DNA from: Corynebacterium sp. 122RC1
GTDB lineage: Bacteria; Actinomycetota; Actinomycetes; Mycobacteriales; Mycobacteriaceae
Length of the DNA: 64,000 nt
Direction of reading: 5' to 3'
Assembly (NCBI RefSeq): GCF_024580955.1
Contig: NZ_JANIKD010000003.1
Coordinates: forward strand, 62,001-126,000
The notes beneath the pieces are model-generated. The model was not told the origin of the DNA and searched no databases. It saw only the letters and a program-made list of their open reading frames with translations. Positions 43,260 through 52,281 of the stretch are shown here, in pieces. The first letter of the stretch is position 1; every line of letters starts with the position of its first letter. Position numbers and translations under genes: made by a program.

Positions 43260-44507
43260 CTAGTCTTCGCCCAGGTCCCCCTCTGCCTTTCGTCTGGCAG
43301 CTCGCCCAACAGCTCCCCCGGTGAGGGTTTCTGGTGCGGCAATCCAAGCCAGCGTTGCAACTAGGGAAAGTGCACCACACAGCACAAAAGCAGGACCGAA
43401 CCCAAAGGCCTGAGCAGCGGCACCAATGATGATCGGGCCGAGCACCGCACCAAAATCCATGGACATCTGGAAATAAGCCAAGACCTTGCCACCGGAACTA
43501 TGGGTGCCAACGATATCCGCCATCACCGCCTGCTGGGCTGGGTTCAGCAGCCCCGCCCCGGCGCCAGCAACCGCGGATGCTACGAGCAGCAACGTGAAGT
43601 CATGCGCATAACCAAATACAGCGGTGGAGAGCCCATTGATCACCAATCCACACAGAATCAGCGGTTTACGCCCATAGGTATCCGCGAGCCTGCCGGAAAA
43701 TTGCAGCACAACCGCATTTCCTACGGCGAATGCGGTCATTGCAATGCCTGCCACCGCCGGCCCATTACTGAAGGCCGTGGCGGCAAACAGGGGCACCACC
43801 GCTACTCGCACGCCAAAGTTGCTCCATCCGTGCGCGAACCCTGAAACCAAACTTGCCCGGTATGCCCAGGATGCCCAAGCGTCCGCGAATCTCATGGGCG
43901 GCACCACGGCGCTGCCGGTAGCGGGCTTGCCAACGTTACTCGGCAGCAGCAGCCACACCATCACACCGGCGATGGTCACGAAGATGCCATAAATAAGGAA
44001 CGGCATCCGCATGCCGAACACCGCAAGCACACTGCCTAAAATCGGCCCAACGATATTGCCAAACAGAAAGCCACTCGCGTACGCCGAGGAGCACTTCGCG
44101 CGAATTGTCGGCGGCGAAAGCCTCACCACCAACCCCATCGCTGAGACGGTAAACATTGTGGACCCGAATCCGCTGAGGCCACGAAACAGCATGAGCTGCC
44201 AATACTCCTGCGCAAAGAAGCACATGATGGTCGTGATCGCCACGAGCCACAGCCCGGTGATATACACCCCTCGGGAACCAATAGCATCCACCAAAGTCCC
44301 AGACATCGGGGCAAACAGCAGCCTAGTCCCTGCAAAGACGGACACCACCGCCCCAGCGGCTGCCATGCCCACCCCGAAGCTCATTGCGAACTGCGGAATC
44401 ACCGGCGCAATGATGCCAAACCCCACCGCGATCACAAATGCCGCGATCACAAGCACCCAGATTTCGCGCGGAATCTTTGGCTTGGGATCAATTGCGACTG
44501 GTTTCAC
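43260..44507 (-). CDS. MFS transporter, drug-efflux-like
   Basis: 415 residues with 12 predicted membrane helices. The loop 2-3 motif A reads GTLVDAIGSRGVY, and the second half has the related SGRLADTYGRKPLI. MAIN features fit the DHA1 group of multidrug or small-molecule exporters: PVIPQFAMSFGVGMAAAGAVVSVFAGTRLLFAPMSG. The substrate is unknown. It is transcribed away from the LexA-box gene, with its ATG 63 bp from the box. A C-terminal charged tail (RRKAEGDLGED) is cytoplasmic. Confidence 0.9.
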   Translation of the reverse strand: MKPVAIDPKPKIPREIWVLVIAAFVIAVGFGIIAPVIPQFAMSFGVGMAAAGAVVSVFAGTRLLFAPMSGTLVDAIGSRGVYITGLWLVAITTIMCFFAQEYWQLMLFRGLSGFGSTMFTVSAMGLVVRLSPPTIRAKCSSAYASGFLFGNIVGPILGSVLAVFGMRMPFLIYGIFVTIAGVMVWLLLPSNVGKPATGSAVVPPMRFADAWASWAYRASLVSGFAHGWSNFGVRVAVVPLFAATAFSNGPAVAGIAMTAFAVGNAVVLQFSGRLADTYGRKPLILCGLVINGLSTAVFGYAHDFTLLLVASAVAGAGAGLLNPAQQAVMADIVGTHSSGGKVLAYFQMSMDFGAVLGPIIIGAAAQAFGFGPAFVLCGALSLVATLAWIAAPETLTGGAVGRAARRKAEGDLGED

Positions 44508-44562
44508 ATCCTCACATATTATTCATGCCCCGACGCTTTGACCATAGAACGAGTCCGCCACC

Positions 44563-44591
44563 TTTTATGTCGAACATTTGTTCTATATACT
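44563..44591 (+). promoter_or_regulatory. LexA (SOS) box inside a promoter
   Basis: TCGAACATTTGTTCTA (44570-44585) matches the corynebacterial SOS consensus TCGAA(A/C)ANNTGTTCGA at all but one position. It fills the 17-bp spacer between a -35-like TTTTAT (44563-44568) and a -10 TATACT (44586-44591), a position where LexA would block RNA polymerase. Confidence 0.8.
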
Positions 44592-44664
44592 AGGGAGGGG
44601 TGTCGCACTCATTTCCTAGCCTTAACGACGTCCCCAAATGAATGAATTTCCAGAAAGGCACGCC

Positions 44665-45171
44665 ATGCGCATTGCACACCAGAACCCAATGGCCCCCCGC
44701 CCTCTGCATGAGCATTCCGCCAGCGAGCTCGCCAGCCACATCGCCCGCGCGTTCCCCCAAACGCTCAGCAAAGTAGGCATGGCGTTGCATCACCCGCGCT
44801 CACTTGCTCGCCCTACACCCACTTGGCGCCCACCGACCTTTCACCTCCCCCAATTGCCTGGAGAGGATGACCTGCAGGTCAGCATTACCCGGCGGCGTGT
44901 TGGGGCCAAGGCCAAAGCACGTTTGCAGGGCTTCGGCGAGGCTCCTCCCGCCTACCTCATCACCGCCAGAGTCACAAGCCCCAAAGGCTATTACGTGCAA
45001 CCCAACATCGCCGAAGCCTGGGTTCGAGCCCTCGTTGGTGAACAACGGATAGACTGCGTCCACGTCATTGAATCCGGCCAAGCAGCCACGTTCCTGTGGC
45101 TCGTCGACGGACATTTCCAACCCCTCCACTCCCCGGCGCGGATGTTCCAAAGCTTCGCTGAGGCGGCATAG
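44665..45171 (+). CDS. Uncharacterised protein under a LexA box
   Basis: 168 residues, no family recognised. The first part (about 1-60) is rich in His, Pro and Arg with an amphipathic helix (ASELASHIARAFPQTLSKVGMALH). The second part looks like a small alpha/beta domain: DDLQVSITRRRVGAKAKARLQG, YLITARVTSPKGYYVQPNIAEAWVRALVG, IDCVHVIESGQAATFLWLVDGHFQPLHSP. No signal peptide or membrane segment. The ATG at 44665 follows AAAGG; the ATG at 44638 has no RBS. The upstream SOS box predicts induction by DNA damage. Confidence 0.75.
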   Translation: MRIAHQNPMAPRPLHEHSASELASHIARAFPQTLSKVGMALHHPRSLARPTPTWRPPTFHLPQLPGEDDLQVSITRRRVGAKAKARLQGFGEAPPAYLITARVTSPKGYYVQPNIAEAWVRALVGEQRIDCVHVIESGQAATFLWLVDGHFQPLHSPARMFQSFAEAA

Positions 45172-45205
45172 CTGGCCTAGTTTATCGGGTGCGAGAGGTG
45201 AGGTA

Positions 45206-46444
45206 TTAGAGGTGCAATTCCCGTACCTCGGCATATGTTGCAACCCGCCGCACAAAGCGTTCATTGTGGCATGTGAGCAGTACAGCTTTCCCCTCCCTCA
45301 AAGCGTCTGCAAGAACCTGGTGAACTACCAGCTCAGCAGCCGGATCTAAACCCACGTCAGGTTCATCCAAACCGACCACCAAGTGCGGTCCTCCGAGCTG
45401 AGCAAACACTTGCACAGCGCGGAGCTGAGCAGCCGTCACATCCAACGGATGCGCATCAAAGGGCACACCCAAAGCTGCACACACGCGAGCCACCTGCTCT
45501 CTTTGGCAGGTCACCTGGGCCAGCATCTCCCCCACGCTGGTCTGGGCAACTTGGTCTTGGGCGCGCTGCAACGCAAGACCAAAACTCCCACCAATGTTCT
45601 TTTGGCAACCTTCATGCCCGTCCAATCCAGCTAGTGCTCGCAGCACGGTCGTTTTCCCCGCGCCATTCGGTCCACGCAACCAGGTCACCGCACCTTTCTG
45701 CAGCCTCAGCTTTTCCGCAGGCACATGAACCTCAAACTCTCGGGATTGCCGGAGCTGGCGGTGCGCTGGCTTTCGCCCACGCAAACACCCACGCCTTTGC
45801 GATCCGCGCCTTGCATTGAGCTCCCCCAACTCCACCCATTCTTCGAGCGGCGCCACGCTCGCGCCGTCCAAGTCCAGTTCCACGCCCAGCGCAGGCAGCT
45901 CCGGCAATTCGCCAACTACCTCAACTTCACCAGAACCCCTCAACTGCTCCACCCCAGCACTGTTGGCGCTCACACACAACACCACAACACCCGGATAACT
46001 ATGCATCAACGCACAAAGGCGACCTACCGAGTCCACATCCAGGCCAGCGAAAGGATCCTCAAAAATCAGCACATCCGGACCCCATGAAGCGGTACTCGCC
46101 ACCGCAACACGCTGCACCTGACCGCCTGAAAGATGCGTTGGGTCTGCGTCGGCAAGCTCACTTAAGCCCAACTGGGCAAGCAACTCCTCCACTCGCGCGG
46201 CCATCCTGACCTGCTGCCAGCCCCGTTGCTCGAGCGGCAACGCCACTTCCTCATCTACCCGTGAGCGTAAGTACGAGAGGTGACGCATACCGTCACGGAA
46301 CACCACCGCCGAGCTTTTGCCTGCGCGCAAAGCCTGCTCTTGCAGTGCCAATGCCACGCGTTCGCTGCCCTCGGATGCACCCACCACAACGCAATCGCCT
46401 GACGCCAACCGCTGCATCAACCCATCTACCACAACGAAATCCAC
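45206..46444 (-). CDS. ECF transporter tandem ATPase (two ABC domains, one intact site)
   Basis: 412 residues, two fused ABC domains that power the ECF importer. Domain 1 (about 1-185) has no usable Walker A (GASEGSER, 22-29), no Q-loop Gln and no H-loop His, but keeps LSGGQ (105-109). Domain 2 (about 235-412) has a full Walker A GPNGAGKT (258-265), Q-loop, Walker B LVVGLDE (355-361) and H-loop His, but a degenerate signature VTAAQ (336-340). One composite site is therefore complete and the other dead. GTG start, 19 nt overlap with ecfT. Confidence 0.88.
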   Translation of the reverse strand: MDFVVVDGLMQRLASGDCVVVGASEGSERVALALQEQALRAGKSSAVVFRDGMRHLSYLRSRVDEEVALPLEQRGWQQVRMAARVEELLAQLGLSELADADPTHLSGGQVQRVAVASTASWGPDVLIFEDPFAGLDVDSVGRLCALMHSYPGVVVLCVSANSAGVEQLRGSGEVEVVGELPELPALGVELDLDGASVAPLEEWVELGELNARRGSQRRGCLRGRKPAHRQLRQSREFEVHVPAEKLRLQKGAVTWLRGPNGAGKTTVLRALAGLDGHEGCQKNIGGSFGLALQRAQDQVAQTSVGEMLAQVTCQREQVARVCAALGVPFDAHPLDVTAAQLRAVQVFAQLGGPHLVVGLDEPDVGLDPAAELVVHQVLADALREGKAVLLTCHNERFVRRVATYAEVRELHL

Positions 46445-47142
46445 GCAATCACCCCGAAACTGAACACCACCATGGCTCCCCTCACCGCTTTTTGCACCGC
46501 GGAGTCCTGCAGCGGATACAGCAGCGTTTTTTGGCCTACAAGCTCCAGGCCCGCGCTTTTCATTGGTGCCGCCCGGTCCGCTCCCTGTGTAATCACATGA
46601 ATCATCACCATCAGTGCCACGCGCACCACCGCGCGCGGCCCCCTCACCGGAATTCCCTGCAATACCATCGCATCGCGTACTGTCCCTCGGGCGCGCGCCG
46701 CTTGGGGCGCCAATTGCAATGTTTGCCCCACAATCACGGCGAGCCTTGTACCCAATCCCCCCTTACCGGAAACCTGCAGAGCCTTCAACAGCGCCGGAGT
46801 TTCCACCCAAGCAACTGCTGCCAGGACTACCACGATCAACGCGCAAAATCGCAATGCCAGTACACCTGCAGTGGCAAGACCATCCAATGTCACAAACAGC
46901 GCAATGCGCTGCTGCCCATACGGGGCATGCACCAACACCATCGAAATCGCAGCAGGAGCACACAACACAGCACTGGCAACAATCACCGAGGCATTGCCCA
47001 CCTTCCATGTACCAGCCCCAATGGCGAGAACCAACACAATGGCAGAAAACCACCAAGTATTAATGCCCAGCACCAGAAGCCATGCACAAACGCCCGCACA
47101 CAGCGGGGTGTACGGGTGCAGAGTCGTTTGCGGAGGTACCAC
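46426..47142 (-). CDS. ECF transporter transmembrane component (EcfT/CbiQ family)
   Basis: 238 residues with five to six hydrophobic segments. The coupling region shows two Ala-Arg-Gly-type motifs that contact the ATPases: QAARARGTVRDAMVLQGIPVRGPRAV. The GTG at 47142 shares a base with the TAG stop of the S-component gene, so I choose it over a longer frame that lies within that gene. Encoded between the S component and the ATPase. Confidence 0.87.
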   Translation of the reverse strand: MVPPQTTLHPYTPLCAGVCAWLLVLGINTWWFSAIVLVLAIGAGTWKVGNASVIVASAVLCAPAAISMVLVHAPYGQQRIALFVTLDGLATAGVLALRFCALIVVVLAAVAWVETPALLKALQVSGKGGLGTRLAVIVGQTLQLAPQAARARGTVRDAMVLQGIPVRGPRAVVRVALMVMIHVITQGADRAAPMKSAGLELVGQKTLLYPLQDSAVQKAVRGAMVVFSFGVIAWISLW

Positions 47143-47954
47143 TATGAGGCAGCGTTGGTCCGACCCCAAATGCGGCTCGGCAAGGCACGCACCGTCAGCC
47201 ACACCAACGCCATCACAATCGCCTTGTCCAACGGGTCAGAGATAAACGATTGCATCGTCACCGAGGCAATCAGAGAATTGCCCATCTCACGGAACAAGGA
47301 CACAATTGCACCAGTTCCAACGCCTGCGGTTCCTCCGTACACAAAAGCCGCAACCGGTGCTGCCAACATCCCCGAGATCACACCAATGACCGCACCGGAG
47401 AGCACGGCCACCAAGAGGTTGCGCCTTGCGCCGCGTTGGAAAGCCACACCGGCAAGGAGACCCACCACAGCGGAAACAGCAGCGAAAGGCAAAGCCGCGG
47501 GATTCAGCAGGCCCCACACCACGGAACTCAAGGTGCCGGTGGCAACACCTGCGATTGGCCCAGCCAGCGCAGCGATCAACACCGTTCCCACAGAATCCAA
47601 GTACAACGGAATACCAACAGAGCCAACAATCTGGCCGATCAAGATGTTCAGCAACAACGCCATTGGGATGAGCGCAATGGTGCGCACCGAAAGAACTGGC
47701 AAGGTTGCTGCCAACAAAAATACAGCGCCGAGGCCATAGCCAATGAGCGTGATCAGCGCTGGAGCGGAGCCTCCCACTGAATCCCAATCCGAAGGGGCCA
47801 CCACCACCAAATACAACCAGGTCAGCAGTACAACAAACAGGCCGGCACCAACCAATACTTTCCGGTTGGCGGAAAGCCCCGAGAATCCAGCAACCCCAGC
47901 AGTCCCAGTGTTACCAGCCAAATCGGAGGTATCAGGGAAAACAGAACGTGACAT
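47142..47954 (-). CDS. ECF transporter substrate-binding S component
   Basis: 270 residues with about six to seven hydrophobic segments. LNILIGQIVGSVGIPLYLDSVGTVLIAALAGPIAGVATGTLSSVVWGLLNP is characteristic of a group of ECF S components annotated as energy-coupling factor substrate-specific proteins. The ATG at 47954 is preceded by AAGGAG. The substrate cannot be read from sequence; the nucleoside hydrolase gene directly upstream suggests a nucleoside or its base. First gene of the S-T-A set. Confidence 0.87.
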   Translation of the reverse strand: MSRSVFPDTSDLAGNTGTAGVAGFSGLSANRKVLVGAGLFVVLLTWLYLVVVAPSDWDSVGGSAPALITLIGYGLGAVFLLAATLPVLSVRTIALIPMALLLNILIGQIVGSVGIPLYLDSVGTVLIAALAGPIAGVATGTLSSVVWGLLNPAALPFAAVSAVVGLLAGVAFQRGARRNLLVAVLSGAVIGVISGMLAAPVAAFVYGGTAGVGTGAIVSLFREMGNSLIASVTMQSFISDPLDKAIVMALVWLTVRALPSRIWGRTNAAS

Positions 47955-48072
47955 GCATAGCTCCTTGAACATCATCCTGCAATGGATGAATACAACGGTC
48001 GCGCCTATGTCACCTCGGCGCGCGAACGTGGGACAGTGTAAACCTGCCCCCGCCGCCCCGCCAACTTTTGCC

Positions 48073-49011
48073 TCAGCTCGCAGAATCGAATGCGCGCAAC
48101 AATCCCAAGGCCTCACGCCACACGTCCCAAGCCTGAGCCACGTTGGCTTGGGTAATCAGGCGCGCATTCGCAGGTTGGATCCAGTGCCCTTTGAAGTCAG
48201 CGACGGTTGTTCCCCGCAGCAGCGCGGAGTCAGCTTCAACATCCACCCGCAACGTGTGCGCCTCAACATCCACAAATCCCAGCGCAATCATCACCGCCAG
48301 CAAATCATGAACTTGTGCTAAATAGCCCTCACCCTGAGCCTGGTGAAACTCAAAATAGAAACGCAGCATCGGTTCGAGGACCTTTGCAAGAGCGCAGTCC
48401 CCCAACGCGGCGACAGACTCTTCAAGCAGCTTTGGTGTAAGCAACATCTGCTCCGTCACACCCAACGCGCACACGGTGATCGGCCGAGTCACCGCCCCGA
48501 ACAGCTCTTTCGCCGCGTGCGGATCCACCCAAGAATTCCACTCCGCGGTGGGCGTGGTATTCCCCGGATACAAGTAGGCCCCACCCATCAGCGTGATGTG
48601 CTTCGGCAGTGCATTCGCGCGGGACCACACGGCGGCATTCGTCGCGGGACCAGTGACCACCAACAACGCATCACCATCGTCCTGCAACACCTCACGCCAC
48701 AAGCCCTGCCAGTCAAAGCCCACCTCCGCAGCGGGCGCCTGCGCATACCCCAACCCAGTGGGCCCGTGGGTTTCCGGGGTGGTCACTAAGTCCACCACCA
48801 CCGGACCCGCTTCGCCAGCGACCACGGGCACCTCTTCCCCTACGCCCGCCAGGCCAAGGATCCACCGGGTGTTCCGCGCCGCTTGCTCCGCAGTCGTGTT
48901 CCCTGCAGTGGTGGTTACCCCGGCCAGCGTGATCCGCCCGGCGCGGTGCAACGCAGCCAGAAGGATCAGCGCGAGCGCGTCGTCAATGCCCGTGTCACAG
49001 TCCAGAAGCAC
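48073..49011 (-). CDS. Nucleoside hydrolase (IU-type)
   Basis: 312 residues. The N-terminal DCDTGIDDALALILLAAL holds the calcium-binding Asp cluster (DxDxxxDD) that defines inosine-uridine-preferring nucleoside hydrolases. LLVVTGPATNAA, HITLMGGAYLYPGNTTPTAEWNSWVDPHAAKELF and a late VHDLLAVMIAL are also conserved. It splits nucleosides to base plus ribose. The start is uncertain: GTG 49011 gives the usual N-terminus; a TTG at 49032 is the alternative. It lies between an acidic protein gene and the ECF genes on the same strand. Confidence 0.92.
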   Translation of the reverse strand: MLLDCDTGIDDALALILLAALHRAGRITLAGVTTTAGNTTAEQAARNTRWILGLAGVGEEVPVVAGEAGPVVVDLVTTPETHGPTGLGYAQAPAAEVGFDWQGLWREVLQDDGDALLVVTGPATNAAVWSRANALPKHITLMGGAYLYPGNTTPTAEWNSWVDPHAAKELFGAVTRPITVCALGVTEQMLLTPKLLEESVAALGDCALAKVLEPMLRFYFEFHQAQGEGYLAQVHDLLAVMIALGFVDVEAHTLRVDVEADSALLRGTTVADFKGHWIQPANARLITQANVAQAWDVWREALGLLRAFDSAS

Positions 49012-49021
49012 CGTGGGGGTT

Positions 49022-49660
49022 TTAGTCTTCGTCAAAGTACTCAAACTCGTCGTCGAGGGGCACCATCTGCTCTGCCCAACTGTCTGCCTGCGAGGCGGCG
49101 AACTCGATGATGTCCAGGAGCTTGTCAAAATCGCTGAAGGTCCCGAGTTCCAGTGTTTCTACGCTGCTGTTGAACAGGTCTTCCTCAACAAGGTCCAGCG
49201 GGAGGTCATCAAACTGGAACACTTGGAAGGTCAGGGTCGCGGTGGGTATGGCTTCCTCAATGTCAATGCCGATGGCGAGCTCCGCATCGGGCAACAGCGA
49301 GGTGCGGATCACATTGGGTCGGGCGGCGTCTTGGAAGAACTCCAGGCCTTCCAACCGTGGGTCTTCGCCCTCAAGGAGGGTTTTCATCAGGGAGATGATC
49401 TGGTTGGTGGCCACATGCTCGGCAACGGTGCTCACCGCGTCTTTGACTGAAAAGACCACGGAGACCAGGGCGGCATCGAATTCTTCATCCTCATCATTCG
49501 CGGCGGCAATGTAGACGTTGGCGGCGGGCAGATCGGGATCAATTTCAACGAACTGAATTTCAAGTTCGGGTGTGATTGGCACAAACAGTGTTTCGCCCAG
49601 AACCCTGGATTCAATTCCCTCTGTGTCCAGTGCGTTTGCAAGATCTTCAAAGAAGCTCAT
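49022..49660 (-). CDS. Acidic cytoplasmic protein of unknown function
   Basis: 212 residues, very rich in Asp and Glu, no signal peptide or membrane helix, no Cys in the mature frame. It looks like a single alpha/beta domain: MSFFEDLANALDTEGIESRVLGETLFVPITPELEIQFVEIDPD, then YIAAANDEDEEFDAALVSVVFSVKDAV and an acidic C-terminus (PLDDEFEYFDED). The pattern resembles small type III chaperone-fold-like proteins, but I cannot assign a family. Start at ATG 49660 rather than 49720, which lies in a Cys-rich shadow extension. Its end is 10 nt from the nucleoside hydrolase start. Confidence 0.75.
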   Translation of the reverse strand: MSFFEDLANALDTEGIESRVLGETLFVPITPELEIQFVEIDPDLPAANVYIAAANDEDEEFDAALVSVVFSVKDAVSTVAEHVATNQIISLMKTLLEGEDPRLEGLEFFQDAARPNVIRTSLLPDAELAIGIDIEEAIPTATLTFQVFQFDDLPLDLVEEDLFNSSVETLELGTFSDFDKLLDIIEFAASQADSWAEQMVPLDDEFEYFDED

Positions 49661-49771
49661 CGCCTGCGTCCATCCCTTCCAAGCATGGAGTTTGAAGTAC
49701 CGGGCGCATTGTTTGCACACGGCAATTCCTAAGCCTAACGGGCAACAGGGGTTTGCGCATGCCCCATCGCG

Positions 49772-50545
49772 CTAAAAAAGCACCGCCTGGATTTGGCCTT
49801 GGATACGCTCCTGCTTCTCCCGCTTCGGACAAGAGGTGCACAGTTGTGCCTGTGGTGAGGAGTAGATCATGCAGCAACTGGCTCGGTGCGCCAGCAAATA
49901 CTCCGCCTGTTCAACCGACATGATCTCGCCATCTACACTCAGTCCATCTATCTGCGCAGGTGGAAGAGATCGGCTGGTGGCCTTTTGGATGCCTTCACGC
50001 ACCATGGCGATCACCTCAAGGGCGTGTTCCGGCTCAAATGCATCATTGCCTGCAGCCACCCCGCTTTGGATCACTGCATCCGAAAGCACTGCCCACAGAG
50101 GAGCTTGTTTCATCCCGGTGGCCTCAGATAAGGCCGCAATCACCTGCGCCATCGCAGCGCCCAACTCCTCCCCCGCCTCCAGAGGCCCATCTACCAGGCT
50201 GGAAGGCTGATACCCCAGCCAATACCCCTGGCCGTCCTGGCTAAAGAGCTCTCCCAACTCGAGGCTCGGGTACACGCTGTGCTCCACCATGAGGTTCATG
50301 GCTGGGCCAACCACTGAGTTGCACAGTGAGTAGAACCAGAGCTGAGCAGCATGCTTGGGGTTTTCCAAGGAAAAGGTCTGCTGGCCTCGGTGAATCACCT
50401 GCAATACGAACGTTGGCTCGCACAGCTCCCGCAACAACACTCTTCGGGAATCAGGTCCAGGCGCCACGCAGGGACCAAAGTGTGGTTGCTGCGCCACGAG
50501 CTGTTGGAGTGCTCGCGCAAGGGTTGGGTTGGTAGGACTGGCCAT
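49772..50545 (-). CDS. FhuF-like [2Fe-2S] protein
   Basis: 257 residues. The C-terminus carries the Cys motif SCCMIYSSPQAQLCTSCPK (CC-x(n)-C-xx-C), which matches the 2Fe-2S site of FhuF-type ferric siderophore reductases. The preceding region (LWFYSLCNSVVGPAMNLMVEH) fits the FhuF core. Probable role: releasing iron from an imported ferric siderophore in the cytoplasm. No siderophore transporter is adjacent and no DtxR box was recognised upstream. Start at ATG 50545; the longer frame has no domain content. Confidence 0.8.
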   Translation of the reverse strand: MASPTNPTLARALQQLVAQQPHFGPCVAPGPDSRRVLLRELCEPTFVLQVIHRGQQTFSLENPKHAAQLWFYSLCNSVVGPAMNLMVEHSVYPSLELGELFSQDGQGYWLGYQPSSLVDGPLEAGEELGAAMAQVIAALSEATGMKQAPLWAVLSDAVIQSGVAAGNDAFEPEHALEVIAMVREGIQKATSRSLPPAQIDGLSVDGEIMSVEQAEYLLAHRASCCMIYSSPQAQLCTSCPKREKQERIQGQIQAVLF

Positions 50546-50604
50546 GTGTTCAAGCCTACGGAGTTTTGAGCCGGTTCCCAACGATTCCAGTGCCGCAACC
50601 AAAG

Positions 50605-52281
50605 TTAGGGTGCAGGTGGCAGCGCCTTTGGCCCTTGCTCTTCAAGTTCCCCGAACTGTTCCAGCAGTTCGGGGCGGCCAAGGCCCCACTGGGTCATGGT
50701 GTAGTTCAACCATGCGCGGCGTTTGTGAGATTTGGGGTCGTACACAATGTGGGGTTCGCGGTCGAACACCATGGTTGCGCGCCCGGGGAGGTGTTCGGAA
50801 GGCACCCGGTAGCGTGGCCACGTCCCGCCAGGAGTGCCGTGGTGAATAAAGCTGCCCCAATACCCCTGCATGAGTTCGCGCATTTTCTCTAGGGTTTGGG
50901 ATTCCCCGATGCGATGGACGGCTGAAGCACGGGAACCGTTGAGATCCCCGAACACGGGCGTGAGTTCCATCGAGTGCATCGCGCCGAGCCCCAACCAGCG
51001 CCATACCGCTGGCGCAAAATCAAAGCGGTACATCCAGGTGTTCGCCACAAGCTGGTGGTAGGTGGCGGTCACCATGGCGGGTGCCCAAAATACGGCGTCG
51101 GCGATGAGCAGTGCAAACTCCTTGCGCCGGAACGCACCTTCATAAGACTCCAGCACTCCGGGCGCGCCTTCCGGGTCGAACGCCGCGAGCATCCGCTCGG
51201 CTGCCCTGCCGCGGGCGGTTTGGCGCAGGTAAAAGCCTTTGGCAAAGGATGCTTCGTCGTAATTCGTTCCAATGAGCAGCGGCACCGGGTGCTGCTGGCC
51301 TTTGCGAAACACCTCCAACGGGTGCTCGAACAGCACTTTTCCATCCACGGTAGGCCCGTAGCAGGAGTTCATCATGAACAGCTCGCGGCTGCGCCACAGC
51401 ATCGACTGACTTGCATTAATGAGCGTCTTTTGATCCATCTCCCGCAACTGCGCAACGGTGGCGTCTTCCCCCAGCCCGAGGCGCCGGCGCAACTGCGCGG
51501 TCCAAAACGCCGCCTGCGCCTTGGAATGCACCATGGCAATCGGTGGCGACTGCGCAATGCACCGATGGAACATCCCCTTCGCCGCAGGCACGCACATCAA
51601 GGTGAGTACAGCCGCAGCACCCGCGGACTCCCCCATGATCGTCACATTCTCGGGGTCGCCACCAAACGCTGCAATGTTGGCTTGAATCCACCGCAGCGCC
51701 AAAAGCTGATCGAGTACCGCCGGGTTGGCCACCACATCATCACCCGGCGCGGCCATGCTGCTGAAATCCAGGTAGCCAAGCACTCCAAGGCGAAAATTGA
51801 GGCTCACATACACCACGTTCATGCCGGTGGCCAGGTAGTGCCCACGCAGGAGAAGCTCGTGCGAGGACCCAAACATGAACGACCCTCCGTGGAAATACAC
51901 AACTACGGGCAGCACTTCGTCGGAATCCGGGCGCACCACATCCAAATGCAGGCAGTCCTCGCCGCCTTTGGTGCGGTCGCTGGGCCCGAGAATCGGTTGC
52001 GCGGCAACCTCGCCATACTCCGTGCACTCTCGCACGCCCGGCCATGGTTTCGCTGGGCGGGGAGCTGCAAAACGACGTTCCCCTGTGGTTGTTTCCCCGT
52101 ATGGCACCCCGCGCCATGTGCGCACGGAAAGCTCTGGGGAAATCCCTGTTTGCCGGACCCCCGCGACCAGCCCTGCGGTGGTGCGTGCGAGGATGCGCTG
52201 CGGCGCGTCGGAACTCTCACCGGCGGCTAGCTGTGTGTTTGTACGCTGCAGCCGCGGCACTTTGCGGCCACGTTTGCTCAT
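50605..52281 (-). CDS. Type-B carboxylesterase/lipase family protein
   Basis: 558 residues, alpha/beta-hydrolase. N-terminal family block RTWRGVPYGETTTGERRFAAPRPAKPW, then GGEDCLHLDVVRP, the oxyanion-hole stretch VVVYFHGGSFMFGSS, and the nucleophile elbow IMGESAGAAAV (Ser219). The late catalytic His lies in SFIHHGTPGGTWP. No signal peptide, so it is cytoplasmic. The ATG at 52281 fits a leaderless transcript from the divergent promoter; the ATG at 52302 would lie within that promoter. Natural ester substrate unknown. Confidence 0.92.
   Translation of the reverse strand: MSKRGRKVPRLQRTNTQLAAGESSDAPQRILARTTAGLVAGVRQTGISPELSVRTWRGVPYGETTTGERRFAAPRPAKPWPGVRECTEYGEVAAQPILGPSDRTKGGEDCLHLDVVRPDSDEVLPVVVYFHGGSFMFGSSHELLLRGHYLATGMNVVYVSLNFRLGVLGYLDFSSMAAPGDDVVANPAVLDQLLALRWIQANIAAFGGDPENVTIMGESAGAAAVLTLMCVPAAKGMFHRCIAQSPPIAMVHSKAQAAFWTAQLRRRLGLGEDATVAQLREMDQKTLINASQSMLWRSRELFMMNSCYGPTVDGKVLFEHPLEVFRKGQQHPVPLLIGTNYDEASFAKGFYLRQTARGRAAERMLAAFDPEGAPGVLESYEGAFRRKEFALLIADAVFWAPAMVTATYHQLVANTWMYRFDFAPAVWRWLGLGAMHSMELTPVFGDLNGSRASAVHRIGESQTLEKMRELMQGYWGSFIHHGTPGGTWPRYRVPSEHLPGRATMVFDREPHIVYDPKSHKRRAWLNYTMTQWGLGRPELLEQFGELEEQGPKALPPAP

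Noticed and set aside
50974..52230. 418-codon frame opposite the carboxylesterase
   Set aside because: The esterase has an intact nucleophile elbow and oxyanion motif; the reverse frame is His/Arg-rich without structure.
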